A stretch of DNA of 64,000 bases, taken from DATGZX01 sp035296965 (lineage in GTDB: Bacteria; Planctomycetota; Planctomycetia; Gemmatales; Gemmataceae). The notes below the pieces were generated by a model. The model was not told where the DNA came from. It did not search any database and saw only the letters and a program-made list of their open reading frames with translations. The DNA lies in NCBI GenBank assembly GCA_035296965.1, contig DATGZX010000087.1, forward strand, positions 23,917 through 87,916, given 5' to 3'. Below, one piece after another: positions 53,164 through 61,001 of the stretch. Position numbers and translations under genes: made by a program. Within the stretch, counting starts at the first letter, position 1. Each line of letters starts with the position of its first letter.

Positions 53164-53706
53164 TCACGGCTTCCGCACAAGCTGGTTGACCCAATCGCCT
53201 AGCCAATTTCGGAAGAATTCCACGGCGGCGGGGTCTTGGGAAAGCGCACTAAGTGGGTGCACACCCCAGGCCTCGCCGCCAAAGGCGTAGTAACCGACTG
53301 CGCCACCTCCTATGGCAACCACCCCGACAGCGGCTCCGCCCAGCGCTATCCCGCCGATAGCAACGCCGCCGAACGCGAAGAGCAGACCGATAGCGCACCC
53401 GCCCAGCGCAAACAGCCCGATAGATGCCCCACCTATTGCAATGATTCCGAGCGCGCACCCGCCCAAGGCCAGAACTCCCACAGCCACATCGCCTATGGCG
53501 ATAATCCCTCGCGCAATTCGCTTGCGGCCCGTCAACGGATCGAAACCCGTAGCCACGTGAAGCAACGGCCAGCCGCAAATAGTGGTTCGCGAACGGTAAT
53601 CGCAACCCAATCTCACGACCGCTCGAAACGGCTTGCCGCAATGAGGACAACTATAGGCGGCATCGCTGATTTCATTGCTGCATTCCGGACAACACACGAG
53701 TGGCAT
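53164..53706 (-). CDS. Zinc-ribbon protein with Gly/Ala decapeptide repeats
   Basis: A 180-residue protein. An N-terminal zinc ribbon (CPECSNEI, then CPHCGKPF) is followed from residue 67 to about 147 by eight tandem ten-residue units of consensus G-h-h-A-h-G-G-x-A-h, e.g. GVLALGGCAL, GIIAIGGASI, GVVAIGGGAV. A short C-terminal helix (FFRNWLGDWVNQLV) ends it. The repeats are hydrophobic and Gly-zipper-like; they could form membrane helices or a stacked beta solenoid. It converges with the preceding gene, with 10 bp between stops. Function unknown. Confidence 0.72.
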   Translation of the reverse strand: MPLVCCPECSNEISDAAYSCPHCGKPFRAVVRLGCDYRSRTTICGWPLLHVATGFDPLTGRKRIARGIIAIGDVAVGVLALGGCALGIIAIGGASIGLFALGGCAIGLLFAFGGVAIGGIALGGAAVGVVAIGGGAVGYYAFGGEAWGVHPLSALSQDPAAVEFFRNWLGDWVNQLVRKP

Positions 53707-54071
53707 GAAGGCACCCTCCCACTAGCCGTTATTCCAGGAATTTGCCCCTCAATCGCAGAATTCCAGAACGCCTGCCAGGTTGAATCGCGGAAGCCGCCGC
53801 GCACTTTCTCGGCAGCCCATGCGAAAAAGGGTTCCTCATATTCCTAGCCCACCGGGCCGCTCGCGTCTGCTCCGCTGATTTCATCACAAAGGCATCCCCA
53901 AGACAAACGTTTCCGTCCCAGGCGGTCCTTGAGAATAGCCAGCCCCTGGGCGAGCCGTGTTCTGGCCCTTGCGGTAAAGCGGCATGCCTTTTAAAAAGAA
54001 GACGGCGCGCGGCTCTCGGAGCCAGCGGCTTCCATCCAGTGAATTGCAGATTTGAGGGCAGGGATCGAGGT
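53707..54071. other. Gap without a recognisable gene
   Basis: About 365 bp between divergent genes; it should hold the promoters of the decapeptide-repeat gene and queF. I looked for a preQ1-type riboswitch before queF and saw none. No repeats or RNA genes recognised. Confidence 0.4.
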
Positions 54072-54452
54072 ATGAACCAAGTTCCTTCGGCCGATCAGCT
54101 CGAAACGTTCCCTAATCAGCATCCCGGGCGGGACTATGCGATCGAGATTGTCTGCCCCGAGTTCACCAGCTTGTGCCCGAAGACAGGCCAGCCTGATTTC
54201 GGCACGATCACCTATACCTATACGCCTGCGGAGTGTTGCGTGGAATTGAAGTCGCTTAAGCTTTATTTACAAGGCTTTCGCAACCAGGGGGTCTTTTACG
54301 AGCACCTGGTGAATCGACTCCTCGATGATTTTGTCGCTGCATGCAAGCCGGTCCGTTGCCTGGTCGTCGGCAGGTTCGCACCGAGGGGAGGCATCACCAC
54401 CAGCGTGACGTGCACATTCGGCAGTGCAACAAGCGCGAACCCGTCCCGCTAG
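54072..54452 (+). CDS. queF: NADPH-dependent 7-cyano-7-deazaguanine (preQ0) reductase
   Basis: Reduces the nitrile of preQ0 to preQ1, the last free-base step before queuosine is inserted into tRNA. The short, unimodular form of 126 residues carries the catalytic Cys35 in SLCPKTGQ and Asp42 in PDFGT, followed by VELKSLKLYLQGFRNQG, the family signature for substrate and NADPH binding, and FYEHLVNRLLDD. The ATG at 54072 follows GAGGT; the frame is open to 54039. No other queuosine genes are nearby. It converges with the next gene, with only 2 bp between stops. Confidence 0.92.
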   Translation: MNQVPSADQLETFPNQHPGRDYAIEIVCPEFTSLCPKTGQPDFGTITYTYTPAECCVELKSLKLYLQGFRNQGVFYEHLVNRLLDDFVAACKPVRCLVVGRFAPRGGITTSVTCTFGSATSANPSR

Positions 54453-54454
54453 CA

Positions 54455-54688
54455 TCAGCCGGCCACGGGGGCACTGTCGATGACGGTAATCGCATTCTCG
54501 AGAAAGACGTGCGGGAGGAGGTCGCGAACGCCGTGCTGGGCAAGCTGTTTGATGTGATACGTTGCAGCAAGCCCCCGGAGCACGACTCGCTCAGGCAACA
54601 ATTCGATGGCCAGATTGCGAATCCGGCGACCGGTGCGCTCCCGAATTCGATCCTCAAGTTCGCGTTGCAGTTGCAGGGAGTTTTTCAT
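54455..54688 (-). CDS. Small BON-like protein
   Basis: A 77-residue protein with a beta-alpha-beta pattern resembling BON domains: a helix with RIRERTGRRIRNLAIEL, then PERVVLRGLAATYHIKQLAQ and LPHVFLENAITV. I know this pattern from small proteins frequent in planctomycetes. No signal peptide is seen. The ATG at 54688 follows GAAGGATTGAGA; a TTG at 54694 is an alternative. It is divergent from the next gene, with a palindrome in the shared promoter region. Confidence 0.7.
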   Translation of the reverse strand: MKNSLQLQRELEDRIRERTGRRIRNLAIELLPERVVLRGLAATYHIKQLAQHGVRDLLPHVFLENAITVIDSAPVAG

Positions 54689-54768
54689 TCTCAATCCTTC
54701 GACCTCCAGTCAGTGCTCTCTCGTACCGTACCCTTGGCGCCTGCCCAACTTCTAAGCACGGCTGCGAG

Positions 54769-54796
54769 CTAATTGTGTAAATCCTTCTACAATTAG
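54769..54796. promoter_or_regulatory. Operator-like inverted repeat between divergent genes
   Basis: CTAATTGT (54769-54776) and ACAATTAG (54789-54796) are perfect 8-bp arms around a 12-nt spacer. The repeat lies between the BON-like gene and the rightward membrane-protein gene and includes a -10-like TACAAT at 54788-54793, so it could be a shared operator. Confidence 0.4.
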
Positions 54797-54858
54797 GGTG
54801 GAAAGGCGACGTAGAAAGGACGGAGCAAATTCTAGACCAAAAACCGGAACATGTGCCC

Positions 54859-55209
54859 ATGTTTGTGCACGGTATAGACGGCTTGGCACCGGAAGCTCTG
54901 GAGGAGGCGATCGCGGCCGGCGGTCGATTCGTATTCTTCGAGTATTGTATCTCGCTCATCTTCGTCAGCTTGCGCCGACAAACTCAGCCTTACTTCTTGA
55001 AGGCAGGCGAAACAGGACTGTTGCTCGGACTCCGTTATGCCTTTCTGTCACTGCTCCTTGGGTGGTGGGGAGTACCGTGGGGCATCATTTATACGCCGTT
55101 GACGTTAATCTCCGACCTTTCGGGGGGCTGCGACATCACTAGCGAGGTTCGCGAGATGCTTAGCCGTCAGGCGGGAGGGCTGCAGCCAGTGCCACGCGAG
55201 GAACATTAG
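54859..55209 (+). CDS. Small membrane protein of unknown function
   Basis: A 116-residue protein with two hydrophobic segments (FVFFEYCISLIFVSL and YAFLSLLLGWWGVPWGIIYT). The GWWGVPWGIIYTP motif and the DLSGGCDITSEV tail match a small membrane family that I associate with bacteria of this group, function unknown. An ATG at 54859 and a GTG at 54853 are both possible starts. The following TPR gene begins 41 bp downstream on the same strand and may be co-transcribed. Confidence 0.65.
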   Translation: MFVHGIDGLAPEALEEAIAAGGRFVFFEYCISLIFVSLRRQTQPYFLKAGETGLLLGLRYAFLSLLLGWWGVPWGIIYTPLTLISDLSGGCDITSEVREMLSRQAGGLQPVPREEH

Positions 55210-55250
55210 CGAGCGACCAAGTGTCCAAGGATCTCAACTGCGGGTATCGA

Positions 55251-56375
55251 ATGATCATGCAGCAGATTTCCAAACATGCCGTGATGGTAGTGCTGGCCCT
55301 TCTCTTGACCTCGAACCCTCTGCGCGCGGGTCTTTACAGATCTTCGGGACCACCCCTGGGGCCTTCTGTTGACGGAGACACCGTAAAGCCACTGAGCTTC
55401 TCCCACTTCCGCGATGTTTTCGGCACCGTGATGCAGTTGGGCATTGAGAAACCCGAAGGGCCCGAGCGTAAGCGCTATCTGGCGGAGCGCGATGCCCTCC
55501 GGGCCAAGGCTCGTTCAGGCAAGCTTGGCACGGACGACGCAGTGAATCTGGGAGAAACATTGATCAGACTACGACAGTATGATGAAGCAGTTGAAATCTT
55601 GACCCCGGTGGCGGCCCAGGACCGCCGCAATTTCATGGCGATCGCTAACCTGGCTACCGCGCACCAACTGGCAGGCAGACCCGATCGAGCTATTAGTTAT
55701 CTCCAGCAGGCGCTGGATAGTTGGCCCGAGGAATGGCCGGGGCTGACCAAGCAGCAGCTGCGCTGGCTTCGCCGGGCAGAGAGCTTCCACCTGAGATTAT
55801 TGAAGCTTCGCTACCGGGAGGCGGCAGGTCAGGGAGGGCGGGGGAAAAAGATCGAGAACGTGGACAACCTGTTCGGCAAGGATGGTGCGCCGGTTCGCTT
55901 TGTGGGCGAGCAGGGCCAGTACGAGCCCGGTAAACTCGCTTCCCAGGAGCGCAGTAAGCTGGAACCCGATTCATTAGCTATCGTGCAACAGCTCCTGCTT
56001 TGGCTGCCCGAGGACACTCGCCTGTACTGGCTAATGGGTGAGCTATACAACGCCCAGGGCGACATCGACGCAGCAGCAATCATCTTCGAGGATTGCGTGT
56101 GGAATCGCCGCTTTGATGCAGCCGAGCTAAGGGAGCATCGAAAAGTTGTCCTAGAAGCCAGACCCAAGTCGCAACCGCTCGACCTGATCGCGGAGGTCCC
56201 GGAATCGACGCCCGCATCTCCAAAATCTGCGAACGACCCTGCGGCTTCGTCGAACTTTTTGCCCGGCGGACGGCAAATCGCCATGGTGGCCGGCGCGGCA
56301 GGGCTCCTGGTGCTTGCCCTGGCTTACTTCCAGATCCGGGAAGTCCGTAAGCGAAAAAAGAAACCTGGAGAATAG
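55251..56375 (+). CDS. Exported TPR protein with C-terminal membrane anchor
   Basis: A roughly 374-residue protein. The signal peptide is AVMVVLALLLTSNPLRA. TPR-like helices at about 85-165 (NLGETLIRLRQYDEAVEILT, then LATAHQLAGRPDRAISYLQQ) and again near 255-300 (LMGELYNAQGDIDAAAIIFE) suggest protein binding. A C-terminal transmembrane helix (MVAGAAGLLVLALAYFQI) and a basic tail anchor it, so the TPR part faces the periplasm. ATG codons at 55251 and 55257 and a GTG at 55221 compete as starts. 25 bp precede the protease gene, suggesting an operon. Confidence 0.72.
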   Translation: MIMQQISKHAVMVVLALLLTSNPLRAGLYRSSGPPLGPSVDGDTVKPLSFSHFRDVFGTVMQLGIEKPEGPERKRYLAERDALRAKARSGKLGTDDAVNLGETLIRLRQYDEAVEILTPVAAQDRRNFMAIANLATAHQLAGRPDRAISYLQQALDSWPEEWPGLTKQQLRWLRRAESFHLRLLKLRYREAAGQGGRGKKIENVDNLFGKDGAPVRFVGEQGQYEPGKLASQERSKLEPDSLAIVQQLLLWLPEDTRLYWLMGELYNAQGDIDAAAIIFEDCVWNRRFDAAELREHRKVVLEARPKSQPLDLIAEVPESTPASPKSANDPAASSNFLPGGRQIAMVAGAAGLLVLALAYFQIREVRKRKKKPGE

Positions 56376-56400
56376 GCAGCAGGTAGCTGAGGATTGGGAA

Positions 56401-56895
56401 ATGGAAAACCTATCATCCAAGGCCGAGGGTCCGTTCTTTCGAGAGAAGGAGCATTCAAGTTCTTTGATCACGATAGGTTGGAAAGAGTTCGTCGATCTTC
56501 CTGAGTTCCATGTGCGGCACGTGAAGGCCAAGATCGACACAGGGGCGCGCACAACGGCTTTGGACGTGCTCGGCTATGAATTACTCGAAGATCCGCTTGC
56601 AGGCACCGTTGCAGAGCTGCGGCTCGTGTTGGACCGAAAGAATCCAACGCACTGCAAGGTCGCGCGCGTGCCCGTTCTGCGGATGGTGCTCGTAAGCAAC
56701 TCGAACGGTGTGCGCGAATATCGTCCACTCATTGAAACGACCCTGCGCATCGGGCCGATTTCCAAGCGCGTACAGGTGACTATTACCGATCGCTCCGGTA
56801 TGCTCTTCCGCATGATCGTTGGCCGCAGAGCCCTTGAAGGAGACTTCATCGTCGACGTGACCAAGAAGTATCTGTTGCGCAGGAAAAGTCCTTAG
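56401..56895 (+). CDS. Retropepsin-like RimK-associated protease (Zn_protease family)
   Basis: A 164-residue protein of the family named ATP-dependent zinc protease, which has a retropepsin-like fold. The aspartyl-type motif is AKIDTGARTTAL, followed by REYRPLIETTL and the closing MIVGRRALEGDFIVDV. Proteins of this family are typically encoded beside an ATP-grasp RimK-type ligase, as here: the ligase starts 69 bp downstream. A role in trimming or controlling amino-acid tags added by that ligase is plausible but not shown. The ATG at 56401 has GAGGATTGGGAA upstream. Confidence 0.83.
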   Translation: MENLSSKAEGPFFREKEHSSSLITIGWKEFVDLPEFHVRHVKAKIDTGARTTALDVLGYELLEDPLAGTVAELRLVLDRKNPTHCKVARVPVLRMVLVSNSNGVREYRPLIETTLRIGPISKRVQVTITDRSGMLFRMIVGRRALEGDFIVDVTKKYLLRRKSP

Positions 56896-56964
56896 CGTTT
56901 TGTGCCCTGACCGTAACTCCGTGGCTGAAGACCAAGCACAGCGAACGGGCTGCCGGAGGCCTTC

Positions 56965-57876
56965 ATGCAGATCGTGGTTTTGTCGAGAAACGAGTCGCTG
57001 TACAGCACGCGGGCTCTGGTGGAGGCCGCCAAGCAGCGCGGCCACGCCATTCGCGTGCTCGATACATTGCGCTTTGATATTCGTGTGAGCCGGCGCAAAC
57101 CGGAACTCTTCTATGAAGCTCAAGCCGTGGGCCATATCGATGCGGTGATTCCGCGCATCGGCGCTTCGATTACAGTGTTCGGCCTGGCCGTGGTTCGTCA
57201 GTTCGAAATGATGGGCGTCTACTGCCTGAACGAATCCCAAGCAATTGCGCGCTCGCGCGACAAGCTGCGCGCGCTCCAGATCCTATCCCGGCACGATATC
57301 TGCGTCCCGCCCACCGTGTATACGCGCCAGGCAGAGCATGTTCCCCTTTGCATGGAACGCGTCGATGGACCGCCGGTGGTGGTCAAGCTGGTCGAAGGGG
57401 CGCAAGGGATTGGCGTGATCCTGGCCGAAAGCGCGATGGCGGCAAGTTCCGTTGTCGAAGCATTCCACGGCCTCGATCAGAACATTCTCATCCAGAAATT
57501 CATCCGCGAAGCCAACGGAGCGGACATCCGGGCCCTGGTAGTCGGCCGCCGCGTCGTCGCCGCCATGCGGCGGCAAGCTGTCGCCGGAGAGTTCCGTTCC
57601 AATCTCCACCGCGGTGGAACGACCAAGAATATCCGCCTTCCCGCAGAGTATCGGCGGACGGCGATTGCTGCCGCGCGTGTCCTCGGCCTCCGCGTGGCAG
57701 GAGTCGACCTGATCGAATCTGCCGAGGGGCCCATGGTCATGGAAGTAAACTCGTCGCCGGGACTGGAAGGCATTCAGAAGACGACTGGAGTGGATGTGGC
57801 CGCCACGATTATCGAGCAGCTTGAAAGAGAAGTCCAAACCGCCGCCTCGGGAGCTAACGACCTGCCTTCTGCCTGA
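56965..57876 (+). CDS. rimK: RimK-type ATP-grasp ligase
   Basis: A 303-residue ATP-grasp enzyme that adds glutamate or a similar amino acid to a protein or peptide carboxylate; RimK modifies ribosomal protein S6. An N-terminal domain (about 1-90) is followed by the ATP-grasp fold: RSRDKLRALQIL, VVVKLVEGAQGIGVIL (ATP-binding Lys and flexible loop), LIQKFIREANGADIRALVVG, then GVDLIES and VMEVNSSPGLEGI (metal-binding Glu/Asn). The ATG has GGAGGCCTTC upstream. It is paired with the retropepsin-like protease gene. The exact substrate cannot be told from sequence. Confidence 0.87.
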   Translation: MQIVVLSRNESLYSTRALVEAAKQRGHAIRVLDTLRFDIRVSRRKPELFYEAQAVGHIDAVIPRIGASITVFGLAVVRQFEMMGVYCLNESQAIARSRDKLRALQILSRHDICVPPTVYTRQAEHVPLCMERVDGPPVVVKLVEGAQGIGVILAESAMAASSVVEAFHGLDQNILIQKFIREANGADIRALVVGRRVVAAMRRQAVAGEFRSNLHRGGTTKNIRLPAEYRRTAIAAARVLGLRVAGVDLIESAEGPMVMEVNSSPGLEGIQKTTGVDVAATIIEQLEREVQTAASGANDLPSA

Positions 57877-58123
57877 GTCGAAAGGAAGTTTCTTCTCTTC
57901 AATGAGCACATCGGAAGTCGGAGGTGTTGTCGGCATGCGGTTGCGTCTTGCCAAACCTAGGATAAAGATCAAGAAAAGCAATGCCACGCATACCAACTGA
58001 GCAAATCCAGCGCCCCACGGCATTTTCCAGCCCTGCCGGAGGAGACTGAAGAGCACGGAAAGGGTCGTGGTCAATTCCTGGAAGAGCCTAGGCCTTATTC
58101 TCTCAACTCAGGCGGAGCCGTTC

Positions 58124-58768
58124 ATGCGCACGATCGTTCCTGATGCTACCGTCCTCCGCAACGCGCAGCGCTATCTTGCCCGGCGCGATCCTGTTCTGAA
58201 AGCCATCATCCGGACTATTGGTCCTTGCAGTCTCCGTTACAGGCCCGACCGCTTCGCTGCGCTGGTCCGGTCCATCATCTCACAGCAGATTTCCACCAAA
58301 GCCGCCGCGGCCATCGCTGCGCGTTTCGAATCGATCTTGGCATCGACAGGCATTACGCCCGCGGCCGTCCTTGCACTCTCACCAGAAGCCTTGCGCACGG
58401 CAGGGCTGTCGGCCGCCAAGACGCGTGCCCTCTACGACCTTGCCGAGAAGATCCAGGACGGCACCGTGCCCTTGAAACGCATCCACAAGCTTCCCGACGA
58501 AGAGGTCATCGCGAGTCTTCTGCCCGTCATGGGGATTGGCCGCTGGACCGCTGAGATGTTTCTGATCTTTTCGTTGGGCAGGCTCGATGTTTTCCCGGTC
58601 GATGATGGGGGGGTGCGGACCGCAATCCGCAGACAGTATGGTCTGAGCGAAACGCCAACGAAAGCTACGCTGGTCGAGCGCGCAGAGCCGTGGCGGCCTT
58701 ACCGCAGTATTGCGACCTGGTACTTCTGGCGCAGCCTCGGAGCGGTGCCGCAATCGGACACCAAGTGA
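58124..58768 (+). CDS. DNA-3-methyladenine glycosylase II-type (HhH-GPD)
   Basis: A 214-residue DNA repair glycosylase that removes alkylated bases. The HhH-GPD core holds the helix SIISQQISTKAAAAIAARFE, the hairpin LPVMGIGRWTAEMFLIFSL and the catalytic Asp in VFPVDDGGVR, then a final WRPYRSIATWYFWR, a typical AlkA-like end. At 214 residues it lacks the N-terminal domain of E. coli AlkA, as many short homologues do. The ATG at 58124 has GGAG upstream; the frame is open to 58067. It converges on the PP2C gene. Confidence 0.87.
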   Translation: MRTIVPDATVLRNAQRYLARRDPVLKAIIRTIGPCSLRYRPDRFAALVRSIISQQISTKAAAAIAARFESILASTGITPAAVLALSPEALRTAGLSAAKTRALYDLAEKIQDGTVPLKRIHKLPDEEVIASLLPVMGIGRWTAEMFLIFSLGRLDVFPVDDGGVRTAIRRQYGLSETPTKATLVERAEPWRPYRSIATWYFWRSLGAVPQSDTK

Positions 58769-58816
58769 ACGCTTGATTGGAGAGGATGCAGAGAAGTTCC
58801 AGCACAGTGTTTCCCA

Positions 58817-60133
58817 TCAACCCCAAAGAGGCTCGAATCCTTGCCCGCGTGGTCGCTGGCGTCGGAGAGCTTCCGCAAGGAGATGCATGCCGCGTGAGAA
58901 TTCACGCAAACTTGCCGCAAGCTCACCCCGGCCGAGAAGAATCTCAGCGGAGGTCCAGTTGCTTTCGTAAGTCTTCCAATCCAGTTCCCACTGTTTGTCC
59001 TTGATCTGTTGACTGGATGTAGCCACGGTAGCTCGCAACTTCTCCACGAGCGCGCGTTCGATCAAGGAGGATGCTTGCCGATAAATCTTGGGCGGCGGAT
59101 GCTCGGGCTCGGCCGCCATGCGACGCTTTTCGCGTGCAATATTGAGTCCCAGTCCGACGAGCCCGGAACCAATCGCAAGCGCGGAGAAAACGAAAGACCC
59201 CCAGCCAAAGAGCTGCAGGCTCGGATGTCTGCCGCCGTCTTCGGGATGCCGGAAGAAGTAAACACAGTAGGCCGCTTCTCCGGCGAGAAGTACGCCGATC
59301 AACAAGCACCAGACCGGCCAAGGGATGCGCAGGTACCAGGGACGCCGTTCTCCCGAGTGCTCCATCCTCGCAGGGGATTGCTGCCGCACGCGGACGATCA
59401 CCACAGTGATATTGTCCGGCCCGCCCCGTAGATTTGCGAGATCGACAAGCACCCTACAAGCTTCGGCCGGCGGCAGACAACCGGCGATGGCGCCGATCTC
59501 CTGGTCGTTCACCTGGCCACTCAGGCCGTCGCTGCAAATCAGAAAGATGTCGTCAGGTTTAATGGCATGCGGTCCCTCGACGTCCACCTCGACGAGTGGC
59601 TCGGGGCCCAGAGAACGCACGATCACATTGCTAGGAATGCCATGCAGGCCCTCCGGTTCCACGCCTTGGCGGCGGGCCATTTCCCAAACCAGGCTGTGAT
59701 CGAAGCTCATCTGCTCAATCTGGTCGCCCCGAATGCGATAGGCTCGACTATCACCCACGTGGCCAACCCACGCGCCCTCCGGCCGAAGAAGCAACGCCGT
59801 GGTCGTCGTGCCCATGCCGCCAAATTCCGGGTTCTGCTGGCCCTTGGCATGGATGCTCGCGTTCGCTTCGACGAACGCCTTACGCAGCGCTGGCACGCCA
59901 CCCTGCGGCGCATACTTGTGATAGGTGTGTGGGATCAAACTGACGGCCAACTCGCTGGCTAATTCGCCGACAGCGTGAGCGCCCATGCCGTCAGCCACAA
60001 GAAAGATATGGCCTTGCTCCCGCCATTGTTCGGCGTCACTCGCCAGGAGACTGGCGTGCGCGTCCTGGTTATGGCTGCGCCGAATCCCCACGTCGGTCAA
60101 ACTTGCATATTCGAACGAATCGAAGCCAATCAC
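58817..60133 (-). CDS. PP2C-type Ser/Thr protein phosphatase with membrane helices
   Basis: A 438-residue metal-dependent phosphatase. PP2C motifs in order: RRSHNQDAH, VADGMGAH (Ala where Gly is usual), GTTTTALLL, HVGDSRAYRI, SFDHSLVW, CSDGLSGQV and GGPDNITVVIV (metal-binding Asp), ending near 255. Two hydrophobic segments follow (WCLLIGVLLAGEAAYCVYF and FVFSALAIGSGLVGLGL), then a helical cytoplasmic tail. It probably reverses the work of Hanks kinases such as the one at 43957. The start is GTG with GGGGTGA upstream. It is divergent from the lipoprotein gene. Confidence 0.9.
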   Translation of the reverse strand: MIGFDSFEYASLTDVGIRRSHNQDAHASLLASDAEQWREQGHIFLVADGMGAHAVGELASELAVSLIPHTYHKYAPQGGVPALRKAFVEANASIHAKGQQNPEFGGMGTTTTALLLRPEGAWVGHVGDSRAYRIRGDQIEQMSFDHSLVWEMARRQGVEPEGLHGIPSNVIVRSLGPEPLVEVDVEGPHAIKPDDIFLICSDGLSGQVNDQEIGAIAGCLPPAEACRVLVDLANLRGGPDNITVVIVRVRQQSPARMEHSGERRPWYLRIPWPVWCLLIGVLLAGEAAYCVYFFRHPEDGGRHPSLQLFGWGSFVFSALAIGSGLVGLGLNIAREKRRMAAEPEHPPPKIYRQASSLIERALVEKLRATVATSSQQIKDKQWELDWKTYESNWTSAEILLGRGELAASLREFSRGMHLLAEALRRQRPRGQGFEPLWG

Positions 60134-60315
60134 CGGAAATCACCCCGGATCCCGTGCCTTGCGAGTGTTCTATTTATGCTACAAGGCGGAGCAGCACTTG
60201 CATAGTACCTACTCTCCGGCGGCAATCAGCCGGTAGCGTTCAGTCCGCGCGTGTTTAGACAGGATAGGTAATCATCTGCCATTCCGGCTGGCTGCGAAGC
60301 CGATGACCATTCGCC

Positions 60316-60344
60316 TTGACGGCCTAGTGGGCCTCGCCTATAAG
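60316..60344 (+). promoter_or_regulatory. Sigma70-type promoter of the lipoprotein gene
   Basis: -35 TTGACG (60316-60321), 17-bp spacer, -10 TATAAG (60339-60344); five of six bases match consensus in each. It gives a leader of about 50 nt before the ATG at 60400. Confidence 0.7.
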
Positions 60345-60399
60345 CGTCGGCCCTCGATGGAAGCCTGGAACTCTTGCTCGAAGCCGGCGAGTGCATCTC

Positions 60400-60960
60400 A
60401 TGAAGCATTATGTCTGGTTCATCGGCGCCGCAATTTGCGCGGGCTCCTTGACCGGCTGCGTCGAGCGCCGTTATGTCATTTACTCAGATCCACCAGTCGC
60501 CATGGTGATGCGCAACGGCCAGATGATCGGCCAAACTCCGGTCGACGATCACTTTGTCTACTATGGCAAGTACAACTTCACCCTCGTGAAAGAAGGCTTT
60601 GAAACACAGCAGATCGAGCAAGAAATCCCTTCGCCCTGGTACGAGTACTTCCCTCTCGATTTCTTCAGCGAGAACATTATCCCGTGGCGGATCACGGACA
60701 GGCGGACCTTCACTTACAAACTTGAGCCGCGTCACGTGCCCAACGCGACGGAACTTCGCAACGAAGCGGAAAACCTGCGCAATCGCGGCCGGAGCATCGG
60801 CGCAGGGACGGCTCCTCCCCCTCCGCCTGGCCCTACAAGCGCACAACTGCCCGGGCTTCCGCCTGGCGCGGTTCCCGTTCAGCCTCCAGGCCTTGCGCCG
60901 GGCGCACCCGGTTCACAAGTTCTTGCGCCCCCTCCTGGAGCCATGCCGCCAGCTCGGTAG
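60400..60960 (+). CDS. Lipoprotein with PEGA-like domain
   Basis: A 186-residue lipoprotein. The signal sequence ends in a lipobox, SLTGC, so it should be lipid-anchored. Residues about 25-75 resemble a PEGA domain: VIYSDPPVAMVMRNGQMIGQ, then TPVDDHFVYYGKYNFTLVKE and GFETQQ. The C-terminal 50 residues are Pro/Gly/Ala-rich (PGLPPGAVPVQPPGLAPGAP), a likely cell-wall spacer. The ATG at 60400 is preferred to a GTG at 60391. A near-consensus promoter lies upstream. Function unknown; PEGA domains are linked to surface structures. Confidence 0.82.
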   Translation: MKHYVWFIGAAICAGSLTGCVERRYVIYSDPPVAMVMRNGQMIGQTPVDDHFVYYGKYNFTLVKEGFETQQIEQEIPSPWYEYFPLDFFSENIIPWRITDRRTFTYKLEPRHVPNATELRNEAENLRNRGRSIGAGTAPPPPPGPTSAQLPGLPPGAVPVQPPGLAPGAPGSQVLAPPPGAMPPAR

Positions 60961-61001
60961 GCTGCTCAAACACGTATCGAGACTCAGTTCGTTTCCATGG
61001 G

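Noticed and set aside
51576..53180. 534-residue leftward frame opposite the thioredoxin-fold gene
   Set aside because: Shadow frame with no motifs; the plus-strand gene has signal peptide, loops and thioredoxin fold.
57283..58074. Leftward frame starting with a hydrophobic segment between rimK and the glycosylase gene
   Set aside because: Only the first 65 codons lie in intergenic DNA; the rest is antisense to rimK. The hydrophobic start is suggestive but too short to support a gene.
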